64,000 nucleotides of DNA from Crossaster papposus (lineage: Eukaryota; Echinodermata; Asteroidea; Velatida; Solasteridae), in NCBI GenBank assembly GCA_037893245.1, contig JBAIAA010000606.1, forward strand, positions 248,001-312,000. The letters are read 5' to 3'. A program made the translations under genes and the position numbers. How positions within the stretch are numbered: position 1 is the stretch's first letter; every line of letters begins with the position of its first letter. Positions 22,981-38,000 of the stretch are shown piece after piece. Under the pieces are notes generated by a model. It worked only from the letters and a program-made list of their open reading frames with translations. It was not told where the DNA came from and made no database searches.

Positions 22981-25900
22981 TCTTCATTCTCGAACAACGT
23001 TGAGGTTCGCAGCTCAAATATAAGTCGAGAAAATTATCTTCATTCGCAGCCACCTTTTCTGATGTGTATGTTTGTACACTTGTATTGCCGCATAGGCCTG
23101 AGCCGTCAGTGCCCTGACACATGGGTCCCACGGTTTGGGTTTTTTCCAGTGAGAAATTTGGCAATATTTTGGCTCCGATGTCGAGCTGGTGAGTGTCTCT
23201 TCATTCTCGAACAACGTTGAGTTTCGCAGCTTAGATATAAGTTGAGAAAATTATCCTCATTCGCAGCCATGTTTTCTTATGTGTATCTATGTACACGTGT
23301 ATTGCCGCATTGGCCTATGTCGCCAGTGCCCTGGCTCATGAGTCTCACAGTTTGGGTTCTTTCCATTGAGAAATTTGGCAATATTTTGGCTCAGATGTCG
23401 AGCTGGTGAGTATCTCTTCATTCTCGAACAACGTTGAGGTTCTCAGCTAAGATATAAGTCGAGAAAATAATCCTCATTTGCAGCCACCTTTTCTGATGTG
23501 TATGTTTGTACACGTGTATTGCCGCATAGGCCTATGCCGCCAGTGGCCTGACGCATGAATCTCATAGTTTGGGTTCTTTCCATTGAGAAATTTGGCAATA
23601 TTTTGTCTCAGATGTCGAGCTGGTGAATGTCTCTTCATTCTCGAACAACGTTGAGGTTCGCAGCTCAGATATAAGTCGAGAAAATTATCCTCATTCGCAG
23701 CCACCTTTTGTTATGTGTATGTTTGTACACGTGTATTGCCGCATTGGCCTATGTCGCCAGTGCCCTGACGCATGAGTCTCACGGTTTGTTTTTTTTCCAG
23801 TGAGAAATGTGGCAATATTTTGGCTCAGATGTTGAGCTGGTGAGTGTCTCTTCATTTTCAAACAACGTTGAGGTTTGCAGCTAAGATATAAGTCGAGAAA
23901 ATTATCCTCATTCGCAGCCACCTTTTCTCATGTGTATGTTTGTACACGTGTATTGCCGCATAGGCCTATGCCGCCAGTGGCCTGACGCTTGAGTCTCACG
24001 GTTTGGGTTTTTTCCAGTGAGAAATTTGGCAATATTTTGGCTCAGATGTCGAGCTGGTGAGTGTCTCTTCATTCTCGAACAAAGTTGAGGTTCGCAGCTC
24101 AGATATAAGTCGAGAAAATTATCCTCATTCGCAGCAATGTTTTCTTATGTGTATCTATGTAAACGTGTATTGCCGCACTGGCCTATGTCGCCAGTGCCCT
24201 GGCTCATGAGTCTCACAGTTTGGTTTCTTTCCATTGAGAAATTTGGCAATATTTTGGCTTAGATGTCGAGCTGGAGAGTGTCTCTTCATTCTCGAACAAC
24301 GTTGAGGTTCGCAGCTAAGATATAAGTCGAGAAAATTATCCTCATTCACAGCCACCTTTTCTTATGTGTATGTTTGTACACGTGTATTGCCGCGTTGGCC
24401 TATGCTGCCAGTGCCCTGACGCATGAGTCTCACAGTTTGGGTTCTTTCTATTGAGAAATTTGGCAATATTTTGGCTCCGATGTCGAGCTGGTGAGTGTCT
24501 CTTCATTCTCGAACAACGTTGAGTTTCGCAGCTTAGATATAAGTTTAGAAAATTATCCTCATTCGCAGCCATGTTTTCTTATGTGTATCTATGTACACGT
24601 GTATTGCCGCATTGGCCTATGTCGCCAGTGCCGTGACGCATGAGTCTCACGGTTTGGTTTTTTTCCAGTGAGAAATTTGGCAATATTTTGGCTCAGATGT
24701 TGAGCTGGTGAGTGTCTCTTCATTTTTAAACAACGTTGAGGTTTGCAGCTAAGATATAAGTCGAGAAAATTATCCTCATTCGCAGCCACCTTTTCTCATG
24801 TGTATGTTTGTACACGTGTATTGCCGCATAGGCCTATGCCGCCAGTGGCCTGACGCTTGAGTCTCACGGTTTGGGTTTTTTCCAGTGAGACATTTGGCAA
24901 TAGTTTGGCTCAGATGTCGAGCTGGTGAGTGTCTCTTCATTCTCGAACAAAGTTGAGGTTCGCAGCTCAGATATAAGTCGAGAAAATTATCCTCATTCGC
25001 AGCAATGTTTTCTTATGTGTATCTATGTACACGTGTATTGCCGCACTGGCCTTTGTCGCCAGTGCCCTGACTCATGAGTCTCACAGTTTGGGTTCTTTCC
25101 ATTGAGAAATTTGGCAATATTTTGGCTTAGATGTCGAGCTGGAGAGTGTCTCTTCATTCTCGAACAACGTTGAGGTTCGCAGCTAAGATATAAGTCGAGA
25201 AAATTATCCTCATTCACAGCCACCTTTTCTTATGTGTATGTTTGTACACGTGTATTGCCGCATTGGCCTATGCCGTCAGTGCCCTGACGCATGAGTCTCA
25301 CAGTTTGGGTTCTTTCTATTGAGAAATTTGGCAATATTTTGGCTCCGATGTCGAGCTGGTGAGTGTCTCTTCATTCTCGAACAACGTTGAGGTTCGCATC
25401 TCAAATATAAGTCGAGAAAATTATCCTCATTCGCAGCCATGTTTTCTTATGTGTATCTATGTACACGTGTATTGCCGCATTAGCCTATGTTGCCAGTGCC
25501 CTGACGCATGAGTCTCACAGTTTGGGTTGTTTCCATTGAGAAATTTGGCAATATTTTGGCTCAGATGTCGAGCTGGTGAGTGTCTCTTCATTCTCGAACA
25601 ACGTTGAGGTTCGCAGCTCAAATATAAGTCGAGAAAATTATCCTCATTCGCAGCCACCTTTTCTGATGTGTATGTTTGTACACTTGTATTGCCGCATAGG
25701 CCAATGCCGTCAGTGCCCTGACGCTTGCGTCTCACGGTTTGGCTTTTTTACAGTGAGAAATTTGGCAATATTTTGGCTACGATGTCGAGCTGGTGAGTGT
25801 CTCTTCATTCTCGAACAACGTTGAGGTTCGCAGCTCAGATATAAGTCGAGAAAATTATCCTCATTCGCAGCCACCTTTTCTGATGTGTATCTATGTACAC

Positions 25901-28900
25901 GTGTATTGCCGCATTGGCCTATGTCGCCAGTGCCCTGACGCATGAGTCTCACAGTTTGGGTCCTTTCCATTGAGAAAGTTGGCAATATTTTGGCTCAGAT
26001 GTCGAGCTGGTGAGTGTCTCTTCATTCTCGAACAACGTTGAGGTTCGCAGCTCAAATATAAGTCGAGAAAATTATCCTCATTCGCAGCCACCTTTTCTGA
26101 TGTGTATGTTTGTACACGTGTATTGCATCATAGGCCTATGCCGCCAGTGGCCTGACGCATGAGTCTCATGGTTTGGTTTTTTTCCAGTGAAAAATTTGGC
26201 AATATTTTGGTTCAGATGTCGAGCTGGTGAGTATCTCTTCATTATCGAACAACGTTGAGGTTCGCAGCTCAAATATAAGTCGAGAAAATTATCCTCATTC
26301 GCAGCCACCTTTTCTGATGTGTATGTTTGTACACTTGTATTGCCGCATAGGCCTATGCCGTCAGTGCCCTGACGCATGGGTCTCACGGTTTGGTTTTTTT
26401 ACAGTGAGATATTTGGCAATATTTTGGCTCCGATGTCGAGCTGGTGAGTGTCTCTTCATTCTCGAACAACGTTGAGGTTCGCAGCTCAGATATAAGTCGA
26501 GAAAATTATCCTCATTCGCTGCCACCTTTTCTGATGTGTATCTATGTACACGTGTATTGCCGCACTGGCCTATGTCGCCAATGCCCTGACTCATGAATCT
26601 CACAGTTTGGGTTCTTTCCATTGAGAAATTTGGCAATATTTTGGCTCAGATGTCGAGCTGGTGAGTGTCTCTTCATTCTCGAACAACGTTGAGGTTCGCA
26701 GCTCAAATATAAGTCGAGAAAATTATCCTCATTCGCAGCCATGTTTTTTTATGTGTATCTATGTACACATGTATTGCCGCACTGGCCTTTGTCGCCAGTG
26801 CCCTGACTCATGAGTCTCACAGTTTGGGTTCTTTCCATTGAGGAAGTTGGCAATATTTTGGCTCAGATGTCGAGCTGGAGAGTGTCTCTTCATTCTCGAA
26901 CAACGTTGAGGTTCGCAGCTCAGATACAAGTCGAAAAAATTATCCTCATTCGCAGCCATGTTCTCTTATGTGTATCTATGTACAAGTGTATTGCCGCATA
27001 GGCCTATGTCGCCAGTGCCCTGACGCATGCGTCTCACAGTTTGGGTTCTTTCTATTGAGAAATTTGGCAATATTTTGGCTCCGATGTCGAGCTGGTGAGT
27101 GTCTCTTCATTCTCGAACAACGTTGAGGTTCGCAGCTCAAATATAAGGCGAGAAAATTATCCTCATTCGCAGCCATGTTCTCTTATGTGTATCTATGTAC
27201 ACGTGTATTGCCGCATAGGCCTATGTCGCCAGTGCCCTGACGCATGAGTCTCACAGTTTGGGTTCTTTCTATTGAGAAATTTGGCAATATTTTGGCTCCG
27301 ATGTCGAGCTGGTGAGTGTCTCTTCATTCTCGAACAACGTTGAAGTTCGCAGCTCTAATATAAGTCGAGAAAATTATTCTCATTCGCAGCCATGTTTTCT
27401 TATGTGTATCTATGTACACGTGTATTGCCGCATAGGCCTATGTTGCCAGTGCCCTGACGCATGAGTCTCACAGTTTGGGTTCTTTCTATTGAGAAATTTG
27501 GCAATATTTTGACTCAGATGTCGAGCTGGTGAGTGTCTCTACATTCTCGAACAACGTTGAGGTTCGCAGCTCAGATATAAGTCTAGACAATTATCCTCAT
27601 TCGCAGCCATGTTTTCTTATGTGTATATATGTACACGTGTATTGCCGCATTGGCCTATGTCGCCAGTGCCCTTACGCATGAGTCTCACAGTTTGGGTCCT
27701 TTCCATTAAGAAAGTTGGCAATATTTTGGTTCAGATGTCGAGCTGGTGAGTGTCTCTTCATTCTCGAACAACGTTGAGGTTCGCAGCTCAAATATAAGTC
27801 GAGAAAATTATCTTCATTCGCAGCCACCTTTTCTGATGTGTATGTTTGTACACTTGTATTGCCGCATAGGCCTGAGCCGTCAGTGCCCTGACACATGGGT
27901 CTCACGGTTTGGGTTTTTTTCCAGTGAGAAATTTGGCAATATTTTGGCTCCGATGTTGAGCTGGTGAGTGTCTCTTCATTCTCGAACAACGTTGAGTTTC
28001 GCAGCTTAGATATAAGTTGAGAAAATTATCCTCATTCGCAGCCATGTTTTCTTATGTGTATCTATGTACACGTGTATTGCCGCATTGGCCTATGTCGCCA
28101 GTGCCCTGGCTCATGAGTCTCACAGTTTGGGTTCTTTCCATTGGGAAATTTGGCAATATTTTGGCTCAGATGTCGAGCTGGTGAGTATCTCTTCATTCTC
28201 GAACAACGTTGAGGTTCTCAGCTAAGATATAAGTCGAGAAAATAATCCTCGTTCGCAGCCACCTTTTCTGATGTGTATGTTTGTACACGTGTATTGCCGC
28301 ATAGGCCTATGCCGCCAGTGGCCTGACGCATGAATCTCATAGTTTGGGTTCTTTCCATTGAGAAATTTGGCAATATTTTGTCTCAGATGTCGAGCTGGTG
28401 AATGTCTCTTCATTCTCGAACAACGTTGAGGTTCGCAGCTCAGATATAAGTCGAGAAAATTATCCTCATTCGCAGCCACCTTTTGTTATGTGTATGTTTG
28501 TACACGTGTATTGCCGCATTGGCCTATGTCGCCAGTGCCCTGACGCATGAGTCTCACGGTTTGTTTTTTTTCCAGTGAGAAATGTGACAATATTTTGGCT
28601 CAGATGTTGAGCTGGTGAGTGTCTCTTCATTTTCAAACAACGTTGAGGTTTGCAGCTAAGATATAAGTCGAGAAAATTATCCTCATTCGCAGCCACCTTT
28701 TCTCATGTGTATGTTTGTACACGTGTATTGCCGCATAGGCCTATGCCGCCAGTGGCCTGACGCTTGAGTCTCACGGTTTGGGTTTTTTCCAGTGAGAAAT
28801 TTGGCAATATTTTGGCTCAGATGTCGAGCTGGTGAGTGTCTCTTCATTCTCGAACAAAGTTGAGGTTCGCAGCTCAGATATAAGTCGAGAAAATTATCCT

Positions 28901-29402
28901 TATTCGCAGCAATGTTTTCTTATGTGTATCTATGTAAACGTGTATTGCCGCACTGGCCTATGTCGCCAGTGCCCTGGCTCATGAGTCTCACAGTTTGGGT
29001 TCTTTCCATTGAGAAATTTGGCAATATTTTGGCTTAGATGTCGAGCTGGAGAGTGTCTCTTCATTCTCGAACAACGTTGAGGTTCGCAGCTAAGATATAA
29101 GTCGAGAAAATTATCCTCATTCACAGCCACCTTTTCTTATGTGTATGTTTGTACACGTGTATTGCCGCGTTGGCCTATGCTGCCAGTGCCCTGACGCATG
29201 AGTCTCACAGTTTGGGTTCTTTCTATTGAGACATTTGGCAATATTTTGGCTCCGATGTCGAGCTGGTGAGTGTCTCTTCATTCTCGAACAACGTTGAGTT
29301 TCGCAGCTTAGATATAAGTTTAGAAAATTATCCTCATTCGCAGCCATGTTTTCTTATGTGTATCTATGTACACGTGTATTGCCGCATTGGCCTAGGTCGC
29401 CA
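22981..29402 (+). repeat. 22-monomer-scale duplication (offset 4775 bp)
   Basis: About 22981-24627 and 27756-29402 match at an offset of 4775, one base more than 22x217. Markers in both are GCCCTGGCTCATGAG, GTTTGTTTTTTTTCCAG with GAAATGTG, TATGTAAACGTG, GCGTTGGCCTATGCTGCC and AAGTTTAGAAAATTA. The sequence between (about 24628-27755) is made of other variants, including a group resembling 20-22 kb. So this is a long-period repeat with unlike filler. Confidence 0.75.
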
Positions 29403-32400
29403 GTGCCCTGACGCATGAGTCTCACAGTTTGGGTTTTTTCCATTGAGAAATTTGGCAATATTTTGGCTCAGATGTCGAGCTGGTGAGTATCTCTTCATTC
29501 TCGAACAACGTTGAGGTTCCCAGCTAAGATATAAGTCGAGAAAATAATCCTCATTCGCAGCCACCTTTTCTGATGTGTATGTTTGTACACGTGTATTGCC
29601 GCATAGGCCTATGCCGCCAGTGGCCTGACGCATGAATCTCATAGTTTGGGTTCTTTCCATTTAGAAATTTGGCAATATTTTGTCTCAGATGTCGAGCTGG
29701 TGAATGTCTCTTCATTCTCGAACAACGTTGAGGTTCGCAGCTCAGATATAAGTCGAGAAAATTATTCTCATTCGCAGCCACCTTTTGTTATGTGTATGTT
29801 TGTACACGTGTATTGCCGCATTGGCCTATGTCGCCAGTGCCCTGACGCATGAGTCTCACGGTTTGGTTTTTTTCCAGTGAGAAATTTGGCAATATTTTGG
29901 CTCAGATGTTGAGCTGGTGAGTGTCTCTTCATTTTCAAACAACGTTGAGGTTTGCAGCTAAGATATAAGTCGAGAAAATTATCCTCATTCGCAGCCACCT
30001 TTTCTCATGTGTATGTTTGTACACGTGTATTGCCGCATAGGCCTATGCCGCCAGTGGCCTGACGCTTGAGTCTCACGGTTTGGGTTTTTTCCAGTGAGAC
30101 ATTTGGCAATAGTTTGGCTCAGATGTCGAGCTGGTGAGTGTCTCTTCATTCTCGAACAAAGTTGAGGTTCGCAGCTCAGATATAAGTCGAGAAAATTATC
30201 CTCATTCGCAGCAATGTTTTCTTATGTGTATCTATGTACACGTGTATTGCCGCACTGGCCTATGTCGCCAGTGCCCTGGCTCATGAGTCTCACAGTTTGG
30301 GTTCTTTCCATTGAGAAATTTGGCAATATTTTGGCTTAGATGTCGAGCTGGAGAGTGTCTCTTCATTCTCGAACAACGTTGAGGTTCGCAGCTAAGATAT
30401 AAGTCGAGAAAATTATCCTCATTCACAGCCACCTTTTCTTATGTGTATGTTTGTACACGTGTATTGCCGCGTTGGCCTATGCTGCCAGTGCCCTGACGCA
30501 TGAGTCTCACAGTTTGGGTTCTTTCTATTGAGAAATTTGGCAATATTTTGGCTCCGATGTCGAGCTGGTGAGTGTCTCTTCATTCTCGAACAACGTTGAG
30601 GTTTGCAGCTCAAATATAAGTCGAGAAAATTATCCTCATTCGCAGCCATGTTTTCTTATGTGTATCTATGTACACGTGTATTGCGGCATTAGCCTATGTT
30701 GCCAGTGCCCTGACGCATGAGTCTCACAGTTTGGGTTCTTTCCATTGAGAAATTTGGCAATATTTTGGCTCAGATGTCGAGCTGGTGAGTGTCTCTTCAT
30801 TCTCGAACAACGTTGAGGTTCGCAGCTCAAATATAAGTCGAGAAAATTATCCTCATTCGCAGCCATGTTTTTTATGTGTATCTATGTACACATGTATTGC
30901 CGCACTGGCCTATGTCGCCAATGCCCTGACTCATGAGTCTCACAGTTTGGGTTCTTTCCATTGAGAAATTTGGCAATATTTTGGCTTAGATGTCGAGCTG
31001 GAGAGTGTCTCTTCATTCTCGAACAACGTTGAGGTTCGCAGCTAAGATATAAGTCGAGAAAATTATCCTCATTCACAGCCACCTTTTCTTATGTGTATGT
31101 TTGTACACGTGTATTGCCGCGTTGGCCTATGCTGCCAGTGCCCTGACGCATGAGTCTCACAGTTTGGGTTATTTTGGCTCCGATGTCGAGCTGGTGAGTG
31201 TCTCTTCATTCTCGAACAACGTTCAGTTTCGCAGCTTAGATATAAGTTTAGAAAATTATCCTCATTCGCAGCCATGTTTTCTTATGTGTATCTATGTACA
31301 CGTGTATTGCCGCATTGGCCTAGGTCGCCAGTGCCCTGACGCATGAGTCTCACAGTTTGGGTTTTTTCCATTGAGAAATTTGGAAATATTTTGGCTCAGA
31401 TGTCGAGCTGGTGAGTATCTCTTCATTCTCGAACAACGTTGAGGTTCCCAGCTAAGATATAAGTCGAGAAAATAATCCTCATTCGCAGCCACCTTTTCTG
31501 ATGTGTATGTTTGTACACGTGTATTGCCGCATAGGCCTATGCCGCCAGTGGCCTGACGCATGAATCTCATAGTTTGGGTTCTTTCCATTGAGAAATTTGG
31601 CAATATTTTGTCTCAGATGTCGAGCTGGTGAATGTCTCTTCATTCTCGAACAACGTTGAGGTTCGCAGCTCAGATATAAGTCGAGAAAATTATCCTCATT
31701 CGCAGCCACCTTTTGTTATGTGTATGTTTGTACACGTGTATTGCCGCATTGGCCTATGTCGCCAGTGCCCTGACGCATGAGTCTCACGGTTTGGTTTTTT
31801 TCCAGTGAGAAATTTGGCAATATTTTGGCTCAGATGTTGAGCTGGTGAGTGTCTCTTCATTTTCAAACAACGTTGAGGTTTGCAGCTAAGATATAAGTCG
31901 AGAAAATTATCCTCATTCGCAGCCACCTTTTCTCATGTGTATGTTTGTACACGTGTATTGCCGCATAGGCCTATGCCGCCAGTGGCCTGACGCGTGAGTC
32001 TCACGGTTTGGGTTTTTTCCAGTGAGACATTTGGCAATAGTTTGGCTCAGATGTCGAGCTGGTAAGTGTCTCTTCATTCTCGAACAAAGTTGAGGTTCGC
32101 AGCTCAGATATAAGTCGAGAAAATTATCCTCATTCGCAGCAATGTTTTCTTATGTGTATCTATGTACACGTGTATTGCCGCACTGGCCTATGTCGCCAGT
32201 GCCCTGGCTCATGAGTCTCACAGTTTGGGTTCTTTCCATTGAGAAATTTGGCAATATTTTGGCTTAGATGTCGAGCTGGAGAGTGTCTCTTCATTCTCGA
32301 ACAACGTTGAGGTTCGCAGCTAAGATATAAGTCGAGAAAATTATCCTCATTCACAGCCAGCTTTTCTTATGTGTATGTTTGTACACGTGTATTGCCGCGT

Positions 32401-32913
32401 TGGCCTATGCTGCCAGTGCCCTGACGCATGAGTCTCACAGTTTGGGTTCTTTCTATTGAGAAATTTGGCAATATTTTGGCTCCGATGTCGAGCTGGTGAG
32501 TGTCTCTTCATTCTCGAACAACGTTGAGGTTCGCAGCTCAAATATAAGTCGAGAAAATTATCCTCATTTGCAGCCATGTTTTCTTATGTGTATCTATGTA
32601 CACGTGTATTGCGGCATTAGCCTATGTTGCCAGTGCCCTGACGCATGAGTCTCACAGTTTGGGTTCTTTCCATTGAGAAATTTGGCAATATTTTGGTTCA
32701 GATGTCGAGCTGGTGAGTGTCTCTTCATTCTCGAACAACGTTGAGGTTCGCAGCTCAAATATAAGTCGAGAAAATTATCCTCATTCGCAGCCATGTTTTT
32801 TATGTGTATCTATGTACACATGTATTGCCGCACTGGCCTATGTCGCCAATGCCCTGACTCATGAGTCTCACAGTTTGGGTTCTTTCCATTGAGAAATTTG
32901 GCAATATTTTGGC
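29250..32913 (+). repeat. 1928-bp duplication (9 monomers minus 25 bp)
   Basis: About 29250-30985 recurs at about 31178-32913 with an offset of 1928. The shortfall of 25 bp from 9x217 is explained by a 24-bp deletion at 31170/31171 (GGGTTATTTTGGCTCC) and by a monomer with ATGTTTTTTATG, one base shorter. Markers are GAGACATTTGGCAATAGTTTGG, TGCGGCATTAGCC and GCGTTGGCC. Confidence 0.75.
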
Positions 32914-35006
32914 TCAGATGTCGAGCTGGTGAGTGTCTCTTCATTCTCGAACAACGTTGAGGTTCGCAGCTCAAATATAAGTCGAGAAAATTATCCTCAT
33001 TCGCAGCCATGTTTTGTATGTGTATCTATGTACACATGTATTGCCGCACTGGCCTATGTCGCCAGTGCCCTGACTCATGAGTCTCACAGTTTGGGTTCTT
33101 TCCATTGAGGAATTTGGCAATATTTTGGTTCAGATATCGAGTCGGTGAGTCTCTCTTCATTCTCGAACAACGTTGAGGTTCCCAGCTAAGATATAAGTCG
33201 AGAAAATAATCCTCATTCGCAGCCACCTTTTCTGATGTGTATGTTTGTACACGTGTAGTGCCGCATTGGCCTATGCCGCCAGTGGCCTGACGCATGAATC
33301 TCATAGTTTGGGTTCTTTCCATTGAGAAATTTGGCAATATTTTGTCTCAGATGTCGAGCTGGTGAATGTCTCTTAATTCTCAAACAACGTTGAGGTTCGC
33401 AGCTCAGATATAAGTCTAGAAAATTATCCTCATTCGCAGCCATGTTTTCTTATGTGTATATATGTTCACGTGTATTGCCGCATTGGCCTATGCCGCCAGT
33501 GGCCTGACGCTTGAGTCTCACGGTTTGGTTTTTTTCCAGTGAGACATTTGGCAATAGTTTGGCTCAGATGTCGAGCTGGTGAGTGTCTCTTCATTCTCAA
33601 ACAAAGTTGAGGTTCGCAGCTCAGATATAAGTCGAGAAAATTATCCTCATTCGCAGCAATGTTTTCTTATGTGTATCTATGTACACGTGTATTGACGCAC
33701 TGGCCTATGTCGCCAGTGCCCTGGCTCATGAGTCTCACAGTTTGGGTTCTTTCCATTGAGAAATTTGGCAATATTTTGGCTTAGATGTCGAGCTGGAGAG
33801 TGTCTCTTCATTCTCGAACAACGTTGAGGTTCGCAGCTAAGATATAAGTCGAGAAAATTATCCTCATTCACAGCCAGCTTTTCTTATGTGTATGTTTGTA
33901 CACGTGTATTGCCGCGTTGGCCTATGCTGCCAGTGCCCTGACGCATGAGTCTCACAGTTTGGGTTCTTTCTATTGAGAAATTTGGCAATATTTTGGCTCC
34001 GATGTCGAGCTGGTGAGTGTCTCTTCATTCTCGAACAACGTTGAGGTTCGCAGCTCAAATATAAGTCGAGAAAATTATCCTCATTCGCAGCCATGTTTTC
34101 TTATGTGTATCTATGTACACGTGTATTGCGGCATTAGCCTATGTTGCCAGTGCCCTGACGCATGAGTCTCACAGTTTGGGTTCTTTCCATTGAGAAATTT
34201 GGCAATATTTTGGCTCAGATGTCGAGCTGGTGAGTGTCTCTTCATTCTCGAACAACGTTGAGGTTTGCAGCTCAAATATAAGTCGAGAAAATTATCCTCA
34301 TTCGCAGCCATGTTTTTTATGTGTATCTATGTACACATGTATTGCCGCACTGGCCTATGTCGCCAATGCCCTGACTCATGAGTCTCACAGTTTGGGTTCT
34401 TTCCATTGAGAAATTTGGCAATATTTTGGCTCAGATGTCGAACTGGTGAGTGTCTCTTCATTCTCGAACAACGTTGAGGTTCGCAGCTCAAATATAAGTC
34501 GAGAAAATTATCCTCATTCGCAGCCATGTTTTGTATGTGTATCTATGTACACATGTATTGCCGCACTGGCCTAAGTCGCCAGTGGCCTGACTCATGAGTC
34601 TCACAGTTTGGGTTCTTTCCATTGAGGAATTTGGCAATATTTTGGCTCAGATATCGAGTCGGTGAGTATCTCTTCATTCTCGAACAACGTTGAGGTTCCC
34701 AGCTAAGATATAAGTCGAGAAAATAATCCTCATTCGCAGCCACCTTTTCTGATGTGTATGTTTGTACACGTGTAGTGCCGCATTGGCCTATGCCGCCAGT
34801 GGCCTGACGCATGAATCTCATAGTTTGGGTTCTTTCCATTGAGAAATTTGGCAATATTTTGTCTCAGATGTCGAGCTGGTGAATGTCTCTTCATTCTCAA
34901 ACAACGTTGAGGTTCGCAGCTCAGATATAAGTCTAGAAAATTATCCTCATTCGCAGCCATGTTTTCTTATGTGTATATATGTTCACGTGTATTGCCGCAT
35001 TGGCCT
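31973..35006 (+). repeat. Two tandem 1517-bp (7-monomer) units
   Basis: About 31973-33489 recurs at about 33490-35006 with an offset of 1517, two bases short of 7x217 because two monomers carry short T runs (ATGTTTTTTATG, ATGTTTTGTATG). Distinctive shared markers are CAGCCAGCTTTTCTTATG, GATATCGAGTCGGTGAG, GTGTAGTGCCGC and TATATATGTTCACGTG. Scattered differences show that the copies are not brand new. Confidence 0.8.
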
Positions 35007-38000
35007 ATGTCGCCAGTGCCCTGACGCATGAGTCTCACAGTTTGGGTCCTTTCCATTGAGAAAGTTGGCAATATTTTGATTCAGATATCGAGCTGGTGAG
35101 TGTCTCTTCATTCTCGAACAACGTTGAGGTTCGCAGCTCAAATATAAGTCGAGAAAATTATCTTCATTCGCAGCCACCTTTTCTGATGTGTATGTTTGTA
35201 CACTTGTATTGCCGCATAGGCCTGAGCCGTCAGTGCCCTGACACATGGGTCTCACGGTTTGGGTTTTTTCCAGTGAGAAATTTGGCAATATTTTGGCTCA
35301 GATGTCGAGCTGGTGAGTGTCTCTTCATTCTCGAACAACGTTGAGTTTCGCAGCTTAGTTATAAGTTGAGAAAATTATCCTCATTCGCAGCCATGTTTTC
35401 TTATGTGTATATATGTACACGTGTATTGCCGCATTGGCCTAGGTCGCCAGTGCCATGACGCATGAGTCTCACAGTTTGTGTTTTTTTCATTGAAAAATTT
35501 GTCAATATTTTGGCTCAGATGTCGAGCTGGTGAGTATCTCTTCATTCTCGGACAACGTTGAGGTTCGCAGCTCAGATATAAGTCGAGAAAAGTATCCTCA
35601 TTCGCAGCCACCTTTTGTAATGTGTATGTTTGTACACGTGTATTGCCGCATTGGCCTATGTCGCCAGTGCCCTGACGCATGGGTCTCACGGTTTGGGTTT
35701 TTTCCAGTGAGAAATTTGGCAATATTTTGGCTCAGATGTTGAGCTGGTGAGTGTCTCTACATTTTCAAACAACGTTGAGGTTTGCAGCTAAGATATAAGT
35801 CGAGAAAATTATCCTCATTCGCAGCCACCTTTTCTCATGTGTATGTTTGTACACGTGTATTGCTGCATAGGCCTATGCCGCCAGTGGCCTGACGCTTGAG
35901 TCTCACGGTTTGGGTTTTTTCCAGTGAGAAATTTGGCAATATTTTGGCTCCGATGTCGAGCTGGTGAGTGTCTCTTCATTCTCGAACAACATTGAGGTTC
36001 GCAGCTCAGATATAAGTCTAGAAAATTATCCTCATTCGCAGCCATGTTTTCTTATGTGTATCTATGTACACGTGTATTGCCGCATTGGCCTATGTCGCCA
36101 GCGCCCTTACGCATGAGTCTCACAGTTTGGGTCCTTTCCATTGAGAAAGTTGGCAATATTTTGGCTCAGATGTCGAGCTGGTGAGTATCTCTTCATTCTC
36201 GAACAACGTTGAGGTTCCCAGCTAAGATATAAGTCGAGAAAATAATCCTCATTCGCAGCCACCTTTTCTGATGTGTATGTTTGTACACGTGTATTGCCGC
36301 ATAGGCCTATGCCGCCAGTGGCCTGACGCATGAATCTCATAGTTTGGGTTCTTTCCATTGAGAAATTTGGCAATATTTTGTCTCAGATGTCGAGCTGGTG
36401 AATGTCTCTTCATTCTCGAACAACGTTGAGGTTCGCAGCTCAGATATAAGTCGAGAAAATTATCCTCATTCGCAGCCACCTTTTGTTATGTGTATGTTTG
36501 TACACGTGTATTGCCGCATTGGCCTATGTCGCCAGTGCCCTGACGCATGAGTCTCACGGTTTGGGTTTTTTCCAGTGAGAAATTTGGCAATATTTTGGCT
36601 CAGATGTTGAGCTGGTGAGTGTCTCTTCATTTTCAAACACCGTTGAGGTTTGCAGCTAAGATATAAGTCGAGAAAATTATCCTCATTCGCAGCAACGTTT
36701 TCTTATGTGTATATATGTACACGTGTATTGCCGCATTGGCCTAGGTCGCCAGTGCCATGACGCATGAGTCTCACAGTTTGTGTTTTTTTCATTGAAAAAT
36801 TTGTCAATATTTTGGCTCAGATGTCGAGCTGGTGAGTATCTCTTCATTCTCGGACAACGTTGAGGTTCGCAGCTCAGATATAAGTCGAGAAAAGTATCCT
36901 CATTCGCAGCCACCTTTTGTAATGTGTATGTTTGTACACGTGTATTGCCGCATTGGCCTATGTCGCCAGTGCCCTGACGCATGGGTCTCACGGTTTGGGT
37001 TTTTTCCAGTGAGAAATTTGGCAATATTTTGGCTCAGATGTTGAGCTGGTGAGTGTCTCTTCATTTTCAAACAACGTTGAGGTTTGCAGCTAAGATATAA
37101 GTCGAGAAAATTATCCTCATTCGCAGCCACCTTTTCTCATGTGTATGTTTGTACACGTGTATTGCTGCATAGGCCTATGCCGCCAGTGGCCTGACGCTTG
37201 AGTCTCACGGTTTGGGTTTTTTCCAGTGAGAAATTTGGCAATATTTTGGCTCCGATGTCGAGCTGGTGAGTGTCTCTTCATTCTCGAACAACATTGAGGT
37301 TCGCAGCTCAGATATAAGTCTAGAAAATTATCCTCATTCGCAGCCATGTTTTCTTATGTGTATCTATGTACACGTGTATTGCCGCATTGGCCTATGTCGC
37401 CAGCGCCCTTACGCATGAGTCTCACAGTTTGGGTCCTTTCCATTGAGAAAGTTGGCAATATTTTGGCTCAGATGTCGAGTTGGTGAGTATCTCTTCATTC
37501 TCGAACAACGTTGAGGTTCCCAGCTAAGATATAAGTCGAGAAAATAATCCTCATTCGCAGCCACCTTTTCTGATGTGTATGTTTGTACACGTGTATTGCC
37601 GCATAGGCCTATGCCGCCAGTGGCCTGACGCATGAATCTCATAGTTTGGGTTCCTTCCATTGAGAAATTTGGCAATATTTTGTCTCAGATGTCGAGCTGG
37701 TGAATGTCTCTTCATTCTCGAACAACGTTGAGGTTCGCAGCTCAGATATAAGTCGAGAAAATTATCCTCATTCGCAGCCACCTTTTGTTATGTGTATGTT
37801 TGTACACGTGTATTGCCGCATTGGCCTATGTCGCCAGTGCCCTGACGCATGAGTCTCACGGTTTGGGTTTTTTCCAGTGAGAAATTTGGCAATATTTTGG
37901 CTCAGATGTTGAGCTGGTGAGTGTCTCTTCATTTTCAAACACCGTTGAGGTTTGCAGCTAAGATATAAGTCGAGAAAATTATCCTCATTCGCAGCAACGT

